A stretch of 64,000 nt of DNA. Source: Prunella strophiata. Its lineage: Eukaryota > Chordata > Aves > Passeriformes > Prunellidae. Shown here piece by piece: positions 10,770-21,079 of this stretch. The number at the start of each line of letters is the position of its first letter. Within the stretch, counting starts at the first letter, position 1. The notes beneath the pieces are model-generated. The model searched no databases. It saw nothing but the letters and a program-made list of their open reading frames with translations, and was not told where the DNA came from. Location: contig JAZBQD010000034.1 of assembly GCA_036583965.1 (NCBI GenBank), positions 1,736,001 through 1,800,000 of the forward strand, in the 5' to 3' direction. Made by a program: the position numbers and the translations under genes.

Positions 10770-10985
10770 CCCAGAGCTCCAAACCCATCCCAGAGCTCCA
10801 AACCCATCCCAGAGCTCCAAACCCATCCCAGAGCTTCAAACCTATCCCAGAGCTCCAAACCCATCCCAGAGCTCCAAACCCACCATCCCAGAGCTCCAAA
10901 CCCATCCCAGAGCTCCAAACCCACCATCCCAGAGCTTCAAACTCACCATCCCCAAAGCTCCAAACCAAATTCACCATCCCAAAGG
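10770..10985. repeat. 19-bp minisatellite (AGCTCCAAACCCATCCCAG)
   Basis: About 11 units, mostly 19 bp, with some 22-bp units carrying an extra 'acc' (caccatcc). The array decays at its 3' end into 'ccaaagctccaaaccaaatt'. Confidence 0.95.
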
Positions 10986-11185
10986 ACTCAAATATCACTC
11001 AGAAAGTGCAAAATTCCTTCAGTACAAAGGAAAACTCATGGCACGGTTGGAACTGTGACCATCCAACTGTTCCTGGGATGTCCCTGCTCTCTGCAGGGAG
11101 ACTCCTGGGCTGATTTGGAGCCAAGTCTGACCCCATAACACAAACCAGAGCAGTTCAGTGAGCACTAAGTGTGGCCAGGCTGGGA

Positions 11186-11535
11186 TTTTCCATGCTTTTC
11201 CATGCTTTTCCATGCTCTTCCATTCTTTTATTCTTTTCCATTCTTTTCTGTGTTTTTCCCTTCTTTTCCGTGCTTTTCCATGCTCTTCCATGTTTTCCCA
11301 TGCTTTTCCATGCTTTTCCATGCTTTTCCATGCTCTTCCATTCTTTTATTCTTTTCCATTATTTTCTGTGTTTTTCCCTTCTTTTCCGTGCTTTTCCATG
11401 CTTTTCCATGCTTTTCCATTATTTTCCATGTTTTTCCATGCTCTTCCATGCTCTTCCATTCTTTTATTCTTTTCCATTCTTTTCTGTGTTTTCCCCTTCT
11501 TTTCTGTGCTCTTCCATACTTTTCCATGCTTTCTG
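11186..11535. repeat. TTTTCCATGC minisatellite with 118-bp higher-order period
   Basis: Base unit about 10 bp (TTTTCCATGC and variants). A distinctive block starting 'cattcttttattc' occurs at 11221, 11339 and 11457, exactly 118 bp apart each time, so larger blocks have been duplicated as units. Strongly pyrimidine-rich on the plus strand. Confidence 0.95.
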
Positions 11536-11554
11536 CATGCACAGAGCTGGAAAT

Positions 11555-12350
11555 AAGAGCACTTGAGCCGTGCGAGCCCCGGGGTGATAGAGGCAGGAGC
11601 GGCGCCACCTGCGTGGGACGCAGAGCCTGGAAAAGGGCTTTTTCATGTGGAAAAGCACAGGAACCTGCAGCCAGGTCTCCTTTTTTCCTGCAGAAACCTC
11701 TCCCTCTGCCCTCCTTTTCACGCCACCGCTGTCACCTCCGCTTTTCCCTCTCCCCTCCTGACTCTTCGCCCCCGGGGCTCGGCGGCCCCGCTGCCCTGCA
11801 CCCTCCCCATCCCACCCCAAAGCAGGGAACAAACCTCCTCCAGAGGCAGCGAGGCAAATCCAGACGTGCCCGGCTCTGGGGAGGCTGATTGAAATAACTA
11901 ATTAGGTTCTCACAGCCGTTCGCTGCGCGAGAATAAGAGCAGATCCCACTCTGTGTTTCCTAATGAATCCCGCTCGATGCTTCCTAATGACTTGGTTAAG
12001 GGAATTTGCGGTGTCTCCAGGCTGTGGAGCCCATGCAGCCCAGCCCAGCTGCCTGGGGAAGCTTTGGATACTCTCCCAAATTTACCTTTCCCTGCTGCCA
12101 TGCAGGATTTTTAACGTTCCCAGTCCCGGCAGCGCCAATTCCATCTCCTGCTGCCATCCCAAACAATCCCCTTTTCCCTGTTTGTCCTATTTACATGCAC
12201 ACAGATGGTTTTCAATTTTCCCCTCTTTTCTGAGCATCTCTGAGGGAATTTCCATAAGGCAGATCTCCTCTCCCCAGCGCAGCACAAACCGAGGCCGGAG
12301 CTCTGCGCTCACGTCCCACATTCCCACGCCCCACGAGTGCTCTGGTCCCT
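11555..12350. other. CpG-enriched stretch with a homeodomain-like core
   Basis: CpG clusters occur at 11570-11625, 11760-11790 and 12278-12340. Between them, 11885-12010 holds AT-rich words (aactaattagg at 11896-11906, two 'cctaatga' words near 11959 and 11982). It could be a promoter-like or regulatory region, but I see no exon with clear splice sites. Confidence 0.3.
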
Positions 12351-13449
12351 CAAAAACTGATGGATCCAACACCTGCCCTGCTGCAGGAAGTTCTCCTGAG
12401 CTCAGGAGGGCTGTCTGTCAAAAACAGCATTGCTGGGGAGGAGTCTGAGGCAGATTCAGATGAAATCATCTCTTTTAATTGTTATTTTCAAAGCCAGTCA
12501 CTCCACGGTGATTTTTCTTTCTAAATTCCATTGTTTATTCCTTCTTGCTCCATTATCTCTTAGCTAGGGGGAGATTGAGGGTTTTTCTCCCTGGCTGTTA
12601 TTTTTCAGGGGCTCAGGTCATCCTAACTTCTGGGAGTTGCTAAAATCATGTTTCTTTCTCCAGCTCCATTTTAATTCCCACCCTTGACTTTTCCCAGTGT
12701 TTTATTCTCCTCCAGTGCACGTCTCTTTCCCCAGGGAATTGCCAGCGTGGCAATAAATCACTGCTAATTCTCCTCCCTGCTCCTCACACCTCTTCTTTAA
12801 ACAAATTTAATTTTTCACACATTCATTTCTGCACTGTTTATGAGGAACGCTTTGGATTTTAAAATATTTGAGTTTTTTCCCAGTCACGCCATTTTTCCCA
12901 CTTGGAATGAAGCATCCCAAGGACTTTGAGCTGACATTGCTTTCACCCCCCTCCCTGCTCTATTGCAGTGGTTTTCTTTGAGCTGCTTTCACAAAATATC
13001 CCTTTTTTTGTTCTGCACACCCCTGGCTGCCCCAATACCTTCCACCACAGCTCCTCTGCTCGCTATTCTTTCCCTACAAGCCTTAAGAAATTCCAAGCTG
13101 CCTCCTGCTATTCCATTTGGAGTGGAAGTTTTGTCATCCCCGGCTCCTCCAGTGCCAGCACTGAATCCCCCTGTCTGGAGCTTTTCTCCTGCCTCTCTCA
13201 CTCACTGCAGGTCTCTCTGTTGTGACTCAATTACGGGGCTTTTAAAGATTCCTCCGGGAGCTGTGGCTCTCCTGGATTTTAATCTCCCACCCAGGACAAC
13301 ATTCCCATTCCTTTTATTACTTCTACTACTCTGATTAATTTACTACAGGCAGAAGGAGTGGCTCCACAAAGGTCTGGCACATCCCTGCTCCAAGATGTTT
13401 ATTCCAAGGTGCAGGCAATGATTGCACACATCCCCTGGATGCTGGAACA
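12351..13449. other. T/C-rich low-copy sequence, no gene recognised
   Basis: Long pyrimidine-rich stretches ('ttttctttctaaattcc', 'cctttttttgttc') with no repeat family or frame I can assign. It ends where a CR1 begins. Confidence 0.4.
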
Positions 13450-13672
13450 CCAGGGGAGGCTCAGGGTGGATATCAGGAAATATTGCTTCACTGGAAGAGT
13501 GGTTAAGCTTTGGAATGGGCTGCCCAGGCAAGTGGGGGAGTCACAATCCTGGGAAATGTTGGCCAAAAGATGAGCAGAGGTGGGATTAGGATGATAGATT
13601 TGTAGGTGTGTGAAAGGGTGGACTTGGAGATCTTGGAGGGCTTTACCAACCTTAGTGATGCCATGATTGGGA
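13450..13672 (+). mobile_element. CR1 LINE, 3' fragment
   Basis: Plus-strand CR1 text: 'ctcagggtggatatcaggaa', 'tggaatgggctgcccaggca', then 'gatcttggagggctttacc' near the 3' end. The middle ('ggccaaaagatgagcagagg') is diverged or indel-bearing. It is followed at once by an upstream part of CR1 (13690-13885), so two copies abut. Confidence 0.75.
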
Positions 13673-13689
13673 AGAGCCTTCCCAGCAGG

Positions 13690-13885
13690 ACAGGGAAGGA
13701 TCCTGTCCCTGTGCCCAGCCTTGGGGGCACCTCTGGGTGCTGTGTCCAGCTCTGGGTGCTCAGCACAGCAGGGACAGGAGCTCCTGGAGCTGAGCAAGGG
13801 CCTGGAGCAGCTCCGTGCCCAGGAGAGGCTGAGGGAGCTGGGGCTGCTCAGCCTGGAGAGGAGCCCCAGGGAGAGGGGCCTCAGC
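13690..13885 (+). mobile_element. CR1 LINE, internal fragment
   Basis: Contains 'ctgtgtccagctctgggtgc', 'gcccaggagaggctgaggga' and 'ctgctcagcctggagaggag', the typical CR1 text just after the RT domain. It lies downstream of a more 3' CR1 piece, so it is a separate or rearranged copy. The copy is cut off by the next minisatellite. Confidence 0.75.
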
Positions 13886-13890
13886 CTTGG

Positions 13891-14134
13891 CTGTCCCTGG
13901 GTGTCCCTGAGTGTCTTTGGGTGTCCCTGTGTGTCCCTGTCTATCCCTCGGTGTCCCTGGGTGTCCCTGAGTGTCCCTGGGTGTCCTTGGGTGTCCCTGT
14001 GTGTCTCTGTCTGTCCCTGTGTGTCTCTGTCTGTCCCTGTCTGTCTGTCCCTGTGTGTCCCTGTCTGTCCCTGTGTCCCCCTGTGTCCCCCTGTCTGTCC
14101 CTGTGTCCCTGTCTGTCCCTGTCTGTCCCTGTGT
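13891..14134. repeat. GTCCCTGTGT/GTCCCTGTCT minisatellite
   Basis: About 24 units of 10 bp with occasional 14-bp units carrying an extra 'gtct'. It starts where CR1 homology stops, so it probably arose at a CR1 breakpoint. It produces open frames rich in CVSLSVPV that are artefacts. Confidence 0.92.
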
Positions 14135-14769
14135 GCAGGAGGTCAGAGCAGCCCCAGCTCTGCCCCAGGCCCAGCCCTGGCCCCAGAGCCACGGGCAGGG
14201 CTGAGCCCAGGAGCTGCCCCTGCCCAGGAGGCAGAACTGCTGCCCTGGGCAGTGCCAGCCCTGAGCAGATGGTGCAGAGGCTGTGGAGTGTCCCTGCCTG
14301 GGGACATTGCAGAGCTGTGAGCACAGCCTGCTGTGCCCTGAGCTCTGGGATGGCCCTGCTGGAGCAGGGAGGGGGCACCAGGAGGTGGCACCAGGTGAGC
14401 TCCTCCCCAGCCTGAACCTCCCCAAATGGATTTCAGGGAATGAAGGAATTCCTGGTGCTCCCAGCTCAGTCCGTGTGTCTCATTCCAGCACTGGAGCTCC
14501 TCCAGCCCTGCTCAGGAGGCCTCTGGGCAGCATTTGAGCACCTTAAAACATTCAGAGTCACCCCAAATTGTCCTGTTGTGGTGAAGACATGCAAGGAAAT
14601 GCTCCAAGTGGGATAATTTAGGAGCCAGGCAGACTTGTACTGGCTTGAGACTCCCAAAAATCCGCAGCAGGAATTGGGGAAATCCTGCTGTGAACCATCC
14701 AGGGCTGCCATATCTCCCAGCAACATTCCCCAAAAACGTGGGCCCAAGGTGAAGGGATGGCAAAGGAGA
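14135..14769. other. No feature recognised
   Basis: GC-rich to 14400, then moderate composition. No repeat, exon or RNA signal identified. Confidence 0.4.
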
Positions 14770-15345
14770 AACTCCAGAAAGGGCCCTTCCATTTCTACAA
14801 GGAAAAAATAAATATATGCAGTCAAAGATTAAATGCCAGCTTGAAGAGGCATTCAGCCACACTTCAAGGAACAGCTCCAATATAGAAAACAAGAAAAGAA
14901 CATTTCTGAGAACTTCAATTAAGTACAAGGTAACTTGGAATCATTCCCATCCATTCCTTAAATTTTCCAGACTATCTTTTCTCCTTTAATTTACGCACGG
15001 CTCTCAGAAAGGCTTTGCTACATCAAAGATACTTTTTGTCTCCTTTGTTCAAATGGATAAATTTGCCTACAAAAATTAGAAATATCATCAACAGTGGAAA
15101 ATAATTTATTTGTAAAAGGAACTAACTTTTGTTTGAACTAGAGCTGGGAATCGAGATAATGTCTATGAATATGTGGAATGAATAGATGGAAGTATCTGAA
15201 TTTATGGAAATACATGAATTCTCCTTTGCTGATAGAAAATTACAGTCAGGGCCCATCGCAAGGCAAATTAATATTCAACATAATCTCATTCCCACACAGG
15301 AGCCCAAAGAGACAATTGATCTTGTTTGCACAGAAATCAATGGAA
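14770..15345. other. Candidate conserved non-coding block
   Basis: AT-rich island of low-copy sequence with a TCF/SOX-like word ('ctcctttgttcaaatgg', 15040-15056), 'tttaatttacgcac' (14985-14998) and several ATT-rich words up to 15320. Clearly distinct from the GC-rich surroundings. Constraint is inferred from composition only. Confidence 0.3.
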
Positions 15346-16291
15346 AAACTCCCGGAGTTGGGCTTCCAAGGAGGAGCAGAGGCAGCAGGACACCTGAGCT
15401 GCTGCACACCCACCCCTTCCCAGCATCCCAAACGCTTTGGAACCTCTGGGGCTGGGCTGGGATTGAGGATCCCATGCCAGGTCTGGTTTGTTCCACTCCA
15501 AGTCACTCTCACAGAGCTGCCTGGGAGCAGCAGGAATGATGTGCTCGCCCCGAGGTCACCTTTGGAGCTGTGATTTCCAGGCCTTCAATTCCCCTCTCAG
15601 GGAAGATGTTTTCCTTCAAGGCTCAGCCCTGGCAGGAGCAATATTGGCTCTAGCAGACCTTATTTTTCATTTCTCTTTCAAATGCATTGATTTTTTATCT
15701 GCTTGATTCCAAGGAGGAGCTGTGGCACCTCTTTTACATTCCAAGGCTGCCTCGGGAGCTGGAATAACTCGGAGCTCTGGATGTTCAGCTGGAGCCAGGC
15801 TGGTCCTGCCAGCTCAATGTCCCCAGCATCTGCTGAGCACAGGGGGAATGTGGCATCTCTCAGCCTCCTGGGACAGCTGGGAGCTTAAAGCCAGGAGTCA
15901 GAATCCTTGGACACACACTGGGAATGATCATTCCCCCACCAGGGCTGCTCCTGCTGATTTATTAATGATTTAAATCCAACCAGTGCTGGAGTGTCCAAGT
16001 CAGCTCCACACAGCCCAGCCATGCTAAAGGCAGGCAGGTCTTTTCCCTGCAATAAGAGCAATCTCCACAGCTCCCAACAGATCCCAAACTCTGGAACCCA
16101 GAGGAAAAACCTGGACAAAAATTCCACTTTGGTGTGGTGGAGAGTTCTGCCTGCTTAGGTGTGGAACTTTCACATGTTCCTCCATGGAGCAGAGCTGGGC
16201 TGTTCTGATGGGGACAAATCCATCCAGGAGCTGCTTGCAGTGACCCAGAATTGCCAACCAGACAATGCCAGGCACTGCAAGCTCCCAGCAG
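15346..16291. other. No feature recognised
   Basis: Low-copy sequence without a repeat family, splice-flanked frame or RNA gene that I can identify. Confidence 0.4.
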
Positions 16292-16385
16292 GCTCTGATC
16301 CTGCTTCTCCTGCCTCTGATCCTGCTTTTCCTGCCTCTGATGCTGTTCTCCTGCCTCTGATCCTGCTTGTCCTGCCTCTCATCCC
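16292..16385. repeat. 21-bp tandem repeat, about 4.5 copies
   Basis: Units of the form CTCTGATCCTGCTTCTCCTGC, one of them 20 bp. Short array, no coding role seen. Confidence 0.9.
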
Positions 16386-16454
16386 TGTGGAACACACTGG
16401 GAAGAACCTGCTGCTGGCAAAGCTTTCCTCCCATGGCTGAGGGGCTCGGGAGGG

Positions 16455-16560
16455 AGCAGAAATCTCACAAAGGATACAGCAAAGTAGAGCAGTGGCAAGA
16501 AAAAATAGTGTTCCATATGGCTCAGGGGAAACCAGGCTGGAATAAGGCACTGAAATAATG
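16455..16560 (+). mobile_element. Old CR1 internal fragment
   Basis: 'aaatctcacaaaggatacag' followed by 'ttccatatggctcagggg' matches, in order, the post-RT segment of older CR1 elements ('ccatctcaaaaaggatatag ... cttccatatgagg'). Diverged, and probably the upstream part of the CR1 3' end that follows. From memory of the family. Confidence 0.45.
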
Positions 16561-16565
16561 GCAGC

Positions 16566-16812
16566 TTCTTGAGTAGGTTTAGGTTGGATTTTGGGATGAA
16601 ATTCCTCCCTGGCAGGGTGGGCAGGCCCTGGCACAGGGTGCCCAGAACAGCTGTGGCTGCCCCTTGATCCCTGGCAGTGCCCAAGGCCAGGCTGGACAGG
16701 GCTTGGAGCAGCCTGGGATGGTGGAAGGTGTCCCTGCCATGGCAGGGGTGGCACTGGATGGGCTTTAAGGTTTTTTCCAACCCAAACCATTCCATGATTC
16801 CACGATTCCCCC
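16566..16812 (+). mobile_element. CR1 LINE, 3' end
   Basis: 'gcccagaacagctgtggctg', 'aggctggacagggcttgg', 'aaggtgtccctgccatggca' and the diagnostic terminus 'ccaacccaaaccattccatg' with a short ATTCCATG-type tail. 5'-truncated. Confidence 0.9.
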
Positions 16813-17259
16813 AGCACTGCCAATTCCACCACCAGCCCATGTCCCCTTTTCCTGGTGATGGGAGGCAGAAAATGTGAGATCAGTTCTCTTTAAAAAGGGC
16901 AGAAGGGGCTGGAGACAGGGGAATATGCTTTCCATGCCAGGCAAATCCAAAGGAATTGTGATAAACTGGAATTAACAGGAGCCCAGAGAGATGTGGATGT
17001 ACTGGGAAGAATCAGCACAGCTTCTCCAGGGGAAATCACATCCCATAAATCCATGACATTTCTTTGGAGGTGGCAACACTGGTCCAGGCAAGAATTTGCT
17101 GTAGTCAAACTGAATTTTCCAGAAATTCAATAAAAAATCCTCACAAAAGGCACTTGGAGACACTGAGGTTTTAGGGAATGCAAGAGGAAGCCCCTCCATG
17201 GATTTAAGAGCAGTCAAAAACATGACACCAAGGGAAGGATAACTGATTTGTGCTCCAAA
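16813..17259. other. No feature recognised
   Basis: Low-copy sequence between two CR1-derived segments; it may contain undetectably old CR1 remains. Confidence 0.35.
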
Positions 17260-17620
17260 CCAGCCACGGGGATCCTTGGAGGTCTGTCCTGGGATCTGCA
17301 GTGTGGAACACTCATCAATGATCTGGAAAAGTGGGGAATGATGAAGTGACAGTGTTTGCCTATGCGACAAAATTATTCAGGATCATGAAATCCAACAGTG
17401 ACAGTGAAAAGCTCAGGAGGATCTGCTGAGAATGAGTTCCTGACAATAAAACAGGAGGTGAAATTCAGTGTAAATACATGGAAGGTTATGGCAGGGAAGG
17501 GGAAAAAATCCAGAGTGTGAATGGAGTTTAAACAATGATTAACTCTGAATGAGCTGCCACTGCTCATCCCAGAGTTCAGAGAGCCCTGGGAAGGTGTCCT
17601 GGGAATGCTGCTCCAGCATG
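17260..17620 (+). mobile_element. Ancient CR1-clade reverse transcriptase relic
   Basis: A frame near 17311 reads LINDLEKW and, after a one-base frame change, NDEVTVFAYATKLFRI (to about 17382). This matches the RT core of CR1/L3-type LINEs (…NDLEKGVNSEV-KFADDTKLFR…). The catalytic FADD box is FAYA here, so the copy is dead. 'ggtgaaattcagtgtaaat' (17458-17476) and 'ttaactctgaatgagctgcc' follow in the order expected of these elements. The relic appears to resume at 18430 after an inserted LTR. Confidence 0.6.
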
Positions 17621-17634
17621 GGCCTGCTCTCTTA

Positions 17635-18329
17635 GGTTGGAAGATGTGGCTGGGGATGTGTATTCTGTTTCCATCTGTCAGAGGTGGGGCAGTTCTCTCC
17701 TGTTCATGGGGCAGTTTTTCTTTATCTCTCCCACAGCCAATCCTCCCTCCAGGAGATCTCTGCTGTCCATGGCCACTGAGTGTCCCTGCATGGCTGATCA
17801 AATTCCACCATCCCACTGGGAGATGCTCTGCCCAGGGCAGGAGCCAAGCATTCCTACCTGGATAGAATCTGACCCTGGAACACCCCAGCAGCCTTTGCCC
17901 ACTGCTGCATTCCCAGAGGAGCAGCTTTCTTCTCCTCTGCATTCCCAGAGGGAGAGCAGGCCCATCTGCAGCAGCCCTGGAGCTGCAGAGGAAAACTCCC
18001 CCCTTGTGCAGGATCCCTGCTCCAGCAGAACCAGCCCTGGCACTACAGGAGGGCTGCAGCCACCATGACATGGGACTGTGCCACCACCCTGACCCACAGG
18101 GGCTCAGCTCCTGTTCTGGCTCTGGCAGGGTTGTTTTGTATTGCAGCAATTCTTATTTTATTTTTATTTTCTTCCCTAGTAAAGAACTGTTATTCCTATT
18201 CCCATCTCTTTGCCTGAGAGCCCCTTAATTTCAAAATTATAATAACTCAGAGGGAAGGAGTTTACATTTTCCATTTCAAGGGAGGCTCCTGCCTTCCTTA
18301 GCAGACACCTGGCTTTCCAAACCAAGACA
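17635..18329 (+). mobile_element. ERV solo LTR (songbird type)
   Basis: A ~695-bp unit starting 'ggttggaagatgtggc' (probably TGTTGG originally) and ending 'ccaaaccaagaca'. Internal text ('gaggtggggcagttctctcc', 'agtaaagaactgttattcc', 'gagccccttaatttcaaaat') is what I remember of an abundant songbird endogenous-retrovirus LTR. No internal retroviral genes adjoin it. Flanks 'tctta' and 'tctgg' do not form a clean target duplication. It splits the ancient CR1 relic. Confidence 0.6.
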
Positions 18330-18429
18330 TCTGGTCACAAAGCCAGAAGGATGCTTGGGCCCACTTGGGACAGAGAGAACAGGGCAGGAATTGTCCCCAG
18401 AGCCAGCAGGGACATCCATGTGCCATCTG

Positions 18430-18560
18430 TATTTTGAGTCCTGGGTGTGTGGCTGATCCTGCATCTCATAAAGGACACAGCAGGAGAAGACAAAACCAGG
18501 AACAGGATGACACAGAGATGTTAAAAAATTGAACAGCCGGAGGTTATGCAGCTTGGATGG
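18430..18560 (+). mobile_element. Ancient CR1 relic, continuation after LTR
   Basis: 'tgcatctcataaaggacaca' and 'caggatgacacagagatg' parallel the old CR1 segment 'ccatctcaaaaaggatatag … gggcaacaaagatgat'. Same strand and correct order relative to the RT relic at 17260-17620, so the LTR most likely inserted into one old CR1. Confidence 0.4.
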
Positions 18561-18689
18561 GCCATGGAGGTCTGTCCTGGTGTTTTGGGGACAGAAAATG
18601 GGAATTGGTGATTTCCCCTTTCTGGCATTGGGATAAGGAATCAAAGCACATGGAAGGAGATTGAGAATGGTGAAGCAGAACCTTTTCTC

Positions 18690-19018
18690 ACCTTCCAGGG
18701 CCTAAAGGGGCTCCAGGAGAGCTGGAGAGGGACTGGAGACAAGGGGTGGAGGGACAGCACACAGGGAATGGATTCCCACTGCCAGAGGGCAGGGATGGAT
18801 GGGATATTGGGAATCAGGCATTGTTCCCTGGCAGGGTGGGCAGGCCCTGGCACAGGGTGCCCAGAGCAGCTGTGGCTGCCCCTGGATCCCTGGCAGTGCT
18901 CAAGGCCAGGCTGGATGGGGCTTGGAGCAGCCTGGGACAGTGGGAGGTGTCCCTGCCATGGCAGGGGGTGGAATGTGATAACTTTAAGGTCCTTTTCAAC
19001 CCAAACCATTTTACAAAT
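18690..19018 (+). mobile_element. CR1 LINE, 3' end
   Basis: From 'agggcctaaaggggctcc' through 'cccagagcagctgtggctg' and 'ggaggtgtccctgccatgg' to the terminus 'caacccaaaccattttac'. One of the longer CR1 copies of its subfamily here. Confidence 0.9.
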
Positions 19019-19299
19019 CCAGTTTCTGGTCACTAAAATGAAGTATCTTCAGGCCCAGGAAGATACTGCAGCTCAAAGGCTCCTCTGTGTTTCCCACCCA
19101 AAGCAAAGCAGAATCCTCCCCAAATGCTGCCACTCCTGACCTGATCCCAGGCTGAGGAGCACAGTCCAGGAAACATTCATTGTTCTCCTGTGAGGGAGGC
19201 AAAGAGGTAAAAATTAATATTTTTTTAATCTAAAGACTGGAATTATTCAAACAAAAGACCAAATTATTCAAATCAACGTGCTATGGGAGTCCAAAACTC

Positions 19300-19765
19300 T
19301 GAGCAGGAGATGAAAGAATGAACTGCAGAGCACTGAGAGGATGCACGATGAGAGGCCACTCTGCTGTCCCACCTCTGGGGCGTCCTGCTGCCAATCCTGC
19401 TGAATTCCAAAGGGTCCCTTTCCTTCTGGAATGCCGAGGTACCGCTCATTTCCCCTCTGCCTCGCTCTCCAGGACCCGCTGTTCAATCCCTTCCTTTCTT
19501 CTGCTGTTTTTATTTTCCGGGGAGACACGACTGGGGATGATCCATCAGAGGGAAATACCTAAACCTCACATCGCCCCGAGGAGCCTGCTCCGAGAAGAAA
19601 GAAGATTTTGTGTGAAGGCAACGCTCACCAGCGAGGCTCCACATCAAAAGGATGTTTTTCCACGGACTAAAGAGAAGATTCATTCTCCATCCGGGCCCAG
19701 ATTCACACTGACACCGGGAAGACTTTCAGGCAGCCACACTTTGTTTACTTAAAAGCTGGGAGGAA
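19300..19765. other. Candidate conserved non-coding block
   Basis: Repeat-free, with scattered CpGs and mixed composition ('gctgtttttattttccgggg', 'cactttgtttactt'). It looks like low-copy constrained sequence more than decayed repeats. No frame with splice context was found. Confidence 0.28.
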
Positions 19766-20394
19766 GGGAAAATGTCACAAGTGCTCATGTAGAGCTGCGT
19801 GTGCCCCAGTCGGACACCTCCAGCACGGCTCTTTGTACAAGCAAAACCCTCCCCGCGGGCCAGGAGTGCTGCACAAATCATCTGCCCAATCATTTAGGGC
19901 GATGAATAATTCATGGGCAGGCAAATGTGTTCACAAGCAGTTCCTGGGAAGGGCTGGGAGCTGTTCAAGGCATGGATGTGCTGCTGCTGGGAACCTGAGC
20001 GGGCTTTCCTTGCATCCCTGGAGCTCCAGCCCTCTGAACATCTCTGCCTGTCCCCACCCCAGCAGGCTCTGTCCCCTTCCTGTCCCAGCTGCTGCAAACC
20101 CCAGTGTCTCCTTCAAGGGCTAATTCCCATCACACATCAAAATTACTTCATGGGTCTCCTTTCATTTAATCTTTTTTTTTTTTTTTTTTTTTCCTTTCTT
20201 CAAGCTGACAATGGAGCTACAGAACTGCTTTTCTGAAGCTGCACAGCTCACACAGATGTGGCTCCATCCCTCCAAACATCCCTGTCCTGAGCTCTTTGTC
20301 CACTCCCTGTCCCAACAGGTGGAAGCCCCGTGTTCTTTCCTTCATTCCATTCCTTCTTCTCTCTCTTTCTCTCTCTCCTTCTCTCCTTCCTGGG
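19766..20394. other. No gene; poly(T) run at 20172-20192
   Basis: Low-copy sequence with a 21-bp T run, then a CT-rich stretch (20335-20395) leading into a minus-strand CR1. Confidence 0.45.
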
Positions 20395-20560
20395 TTGGGT
20401 TGGAAAAGACTTTAAAGCTCATCCCACCCCTGCCATGGGACCTTCCACTGTCCCAGGTGGCTCCAAGCCCTTTCCAGCCTTTCCTTGGACACTTCAGGGA
20501 TCCAGGGGCAGCCACAGCTTCTCTGGGCAACCCCTGTGGCATCTTCTGGGGAAAATATAT
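20395..20560 (-). mobile_element. CR1 LINE, 3' end
   Basis: Begins 'gggttgggttggaaaagac', the reverse complement of the CR1 3' terminus, then 'cccctgccatgggaccttcc' and 'ccaggggcagccacagctt'. 5'-truncated and diverged. Confidence 0.85.
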
Positions 20561-21079
20561 TTGGGGTTTTTTCAGGATCAGGCACAGCAGAACAAGCCCA
20601 GTTCTCTTTAGCCCTGCATGAGATGCAAAATTTAAGGTGAAGCAACAGGTTTCCTATAAATATCTATAAATACATGACAGGTTTCCTTTAAATATAAATA
20701 TCCTATATATTTGTCCTCTGAAATATTTGCTGCACAGCCTCAAGTGATGCATGTTCAGCTATCCATCCTGGTTTCCAGGACCTCCTTTCAGGGTGATCCC
20801 TCAATCTTTTGAGACGGTATTTCCAGGGACAGTGTGTTTCTCCTGCTGCTGCCCAGATCCTCAGGAAATAACCATTTCATGGAAATCCAAGCTGCTTTTC
20901 TGCCAAGAAAACTCATGGAGGGATCTGGGAATTTTCAGCCCAGTCCCACCTGTGGATTTCAAGAGGAAATTCCCCCCTCTCCCTGCCCCATGGGAAGGAT
21001 CCTCACCACTTTTAGGAGCTGCTCTGGCCCTGCTGTCCATGTGGGAAATTCTCCCTCCATGTCCCATCCCTGCTGCTCA
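20561..21079. other. No feature recognised
   Basis: Includes an AT-rich patch with 'tataaatat' words at 20655-20715. No assignable element. Confidence 0.4.
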
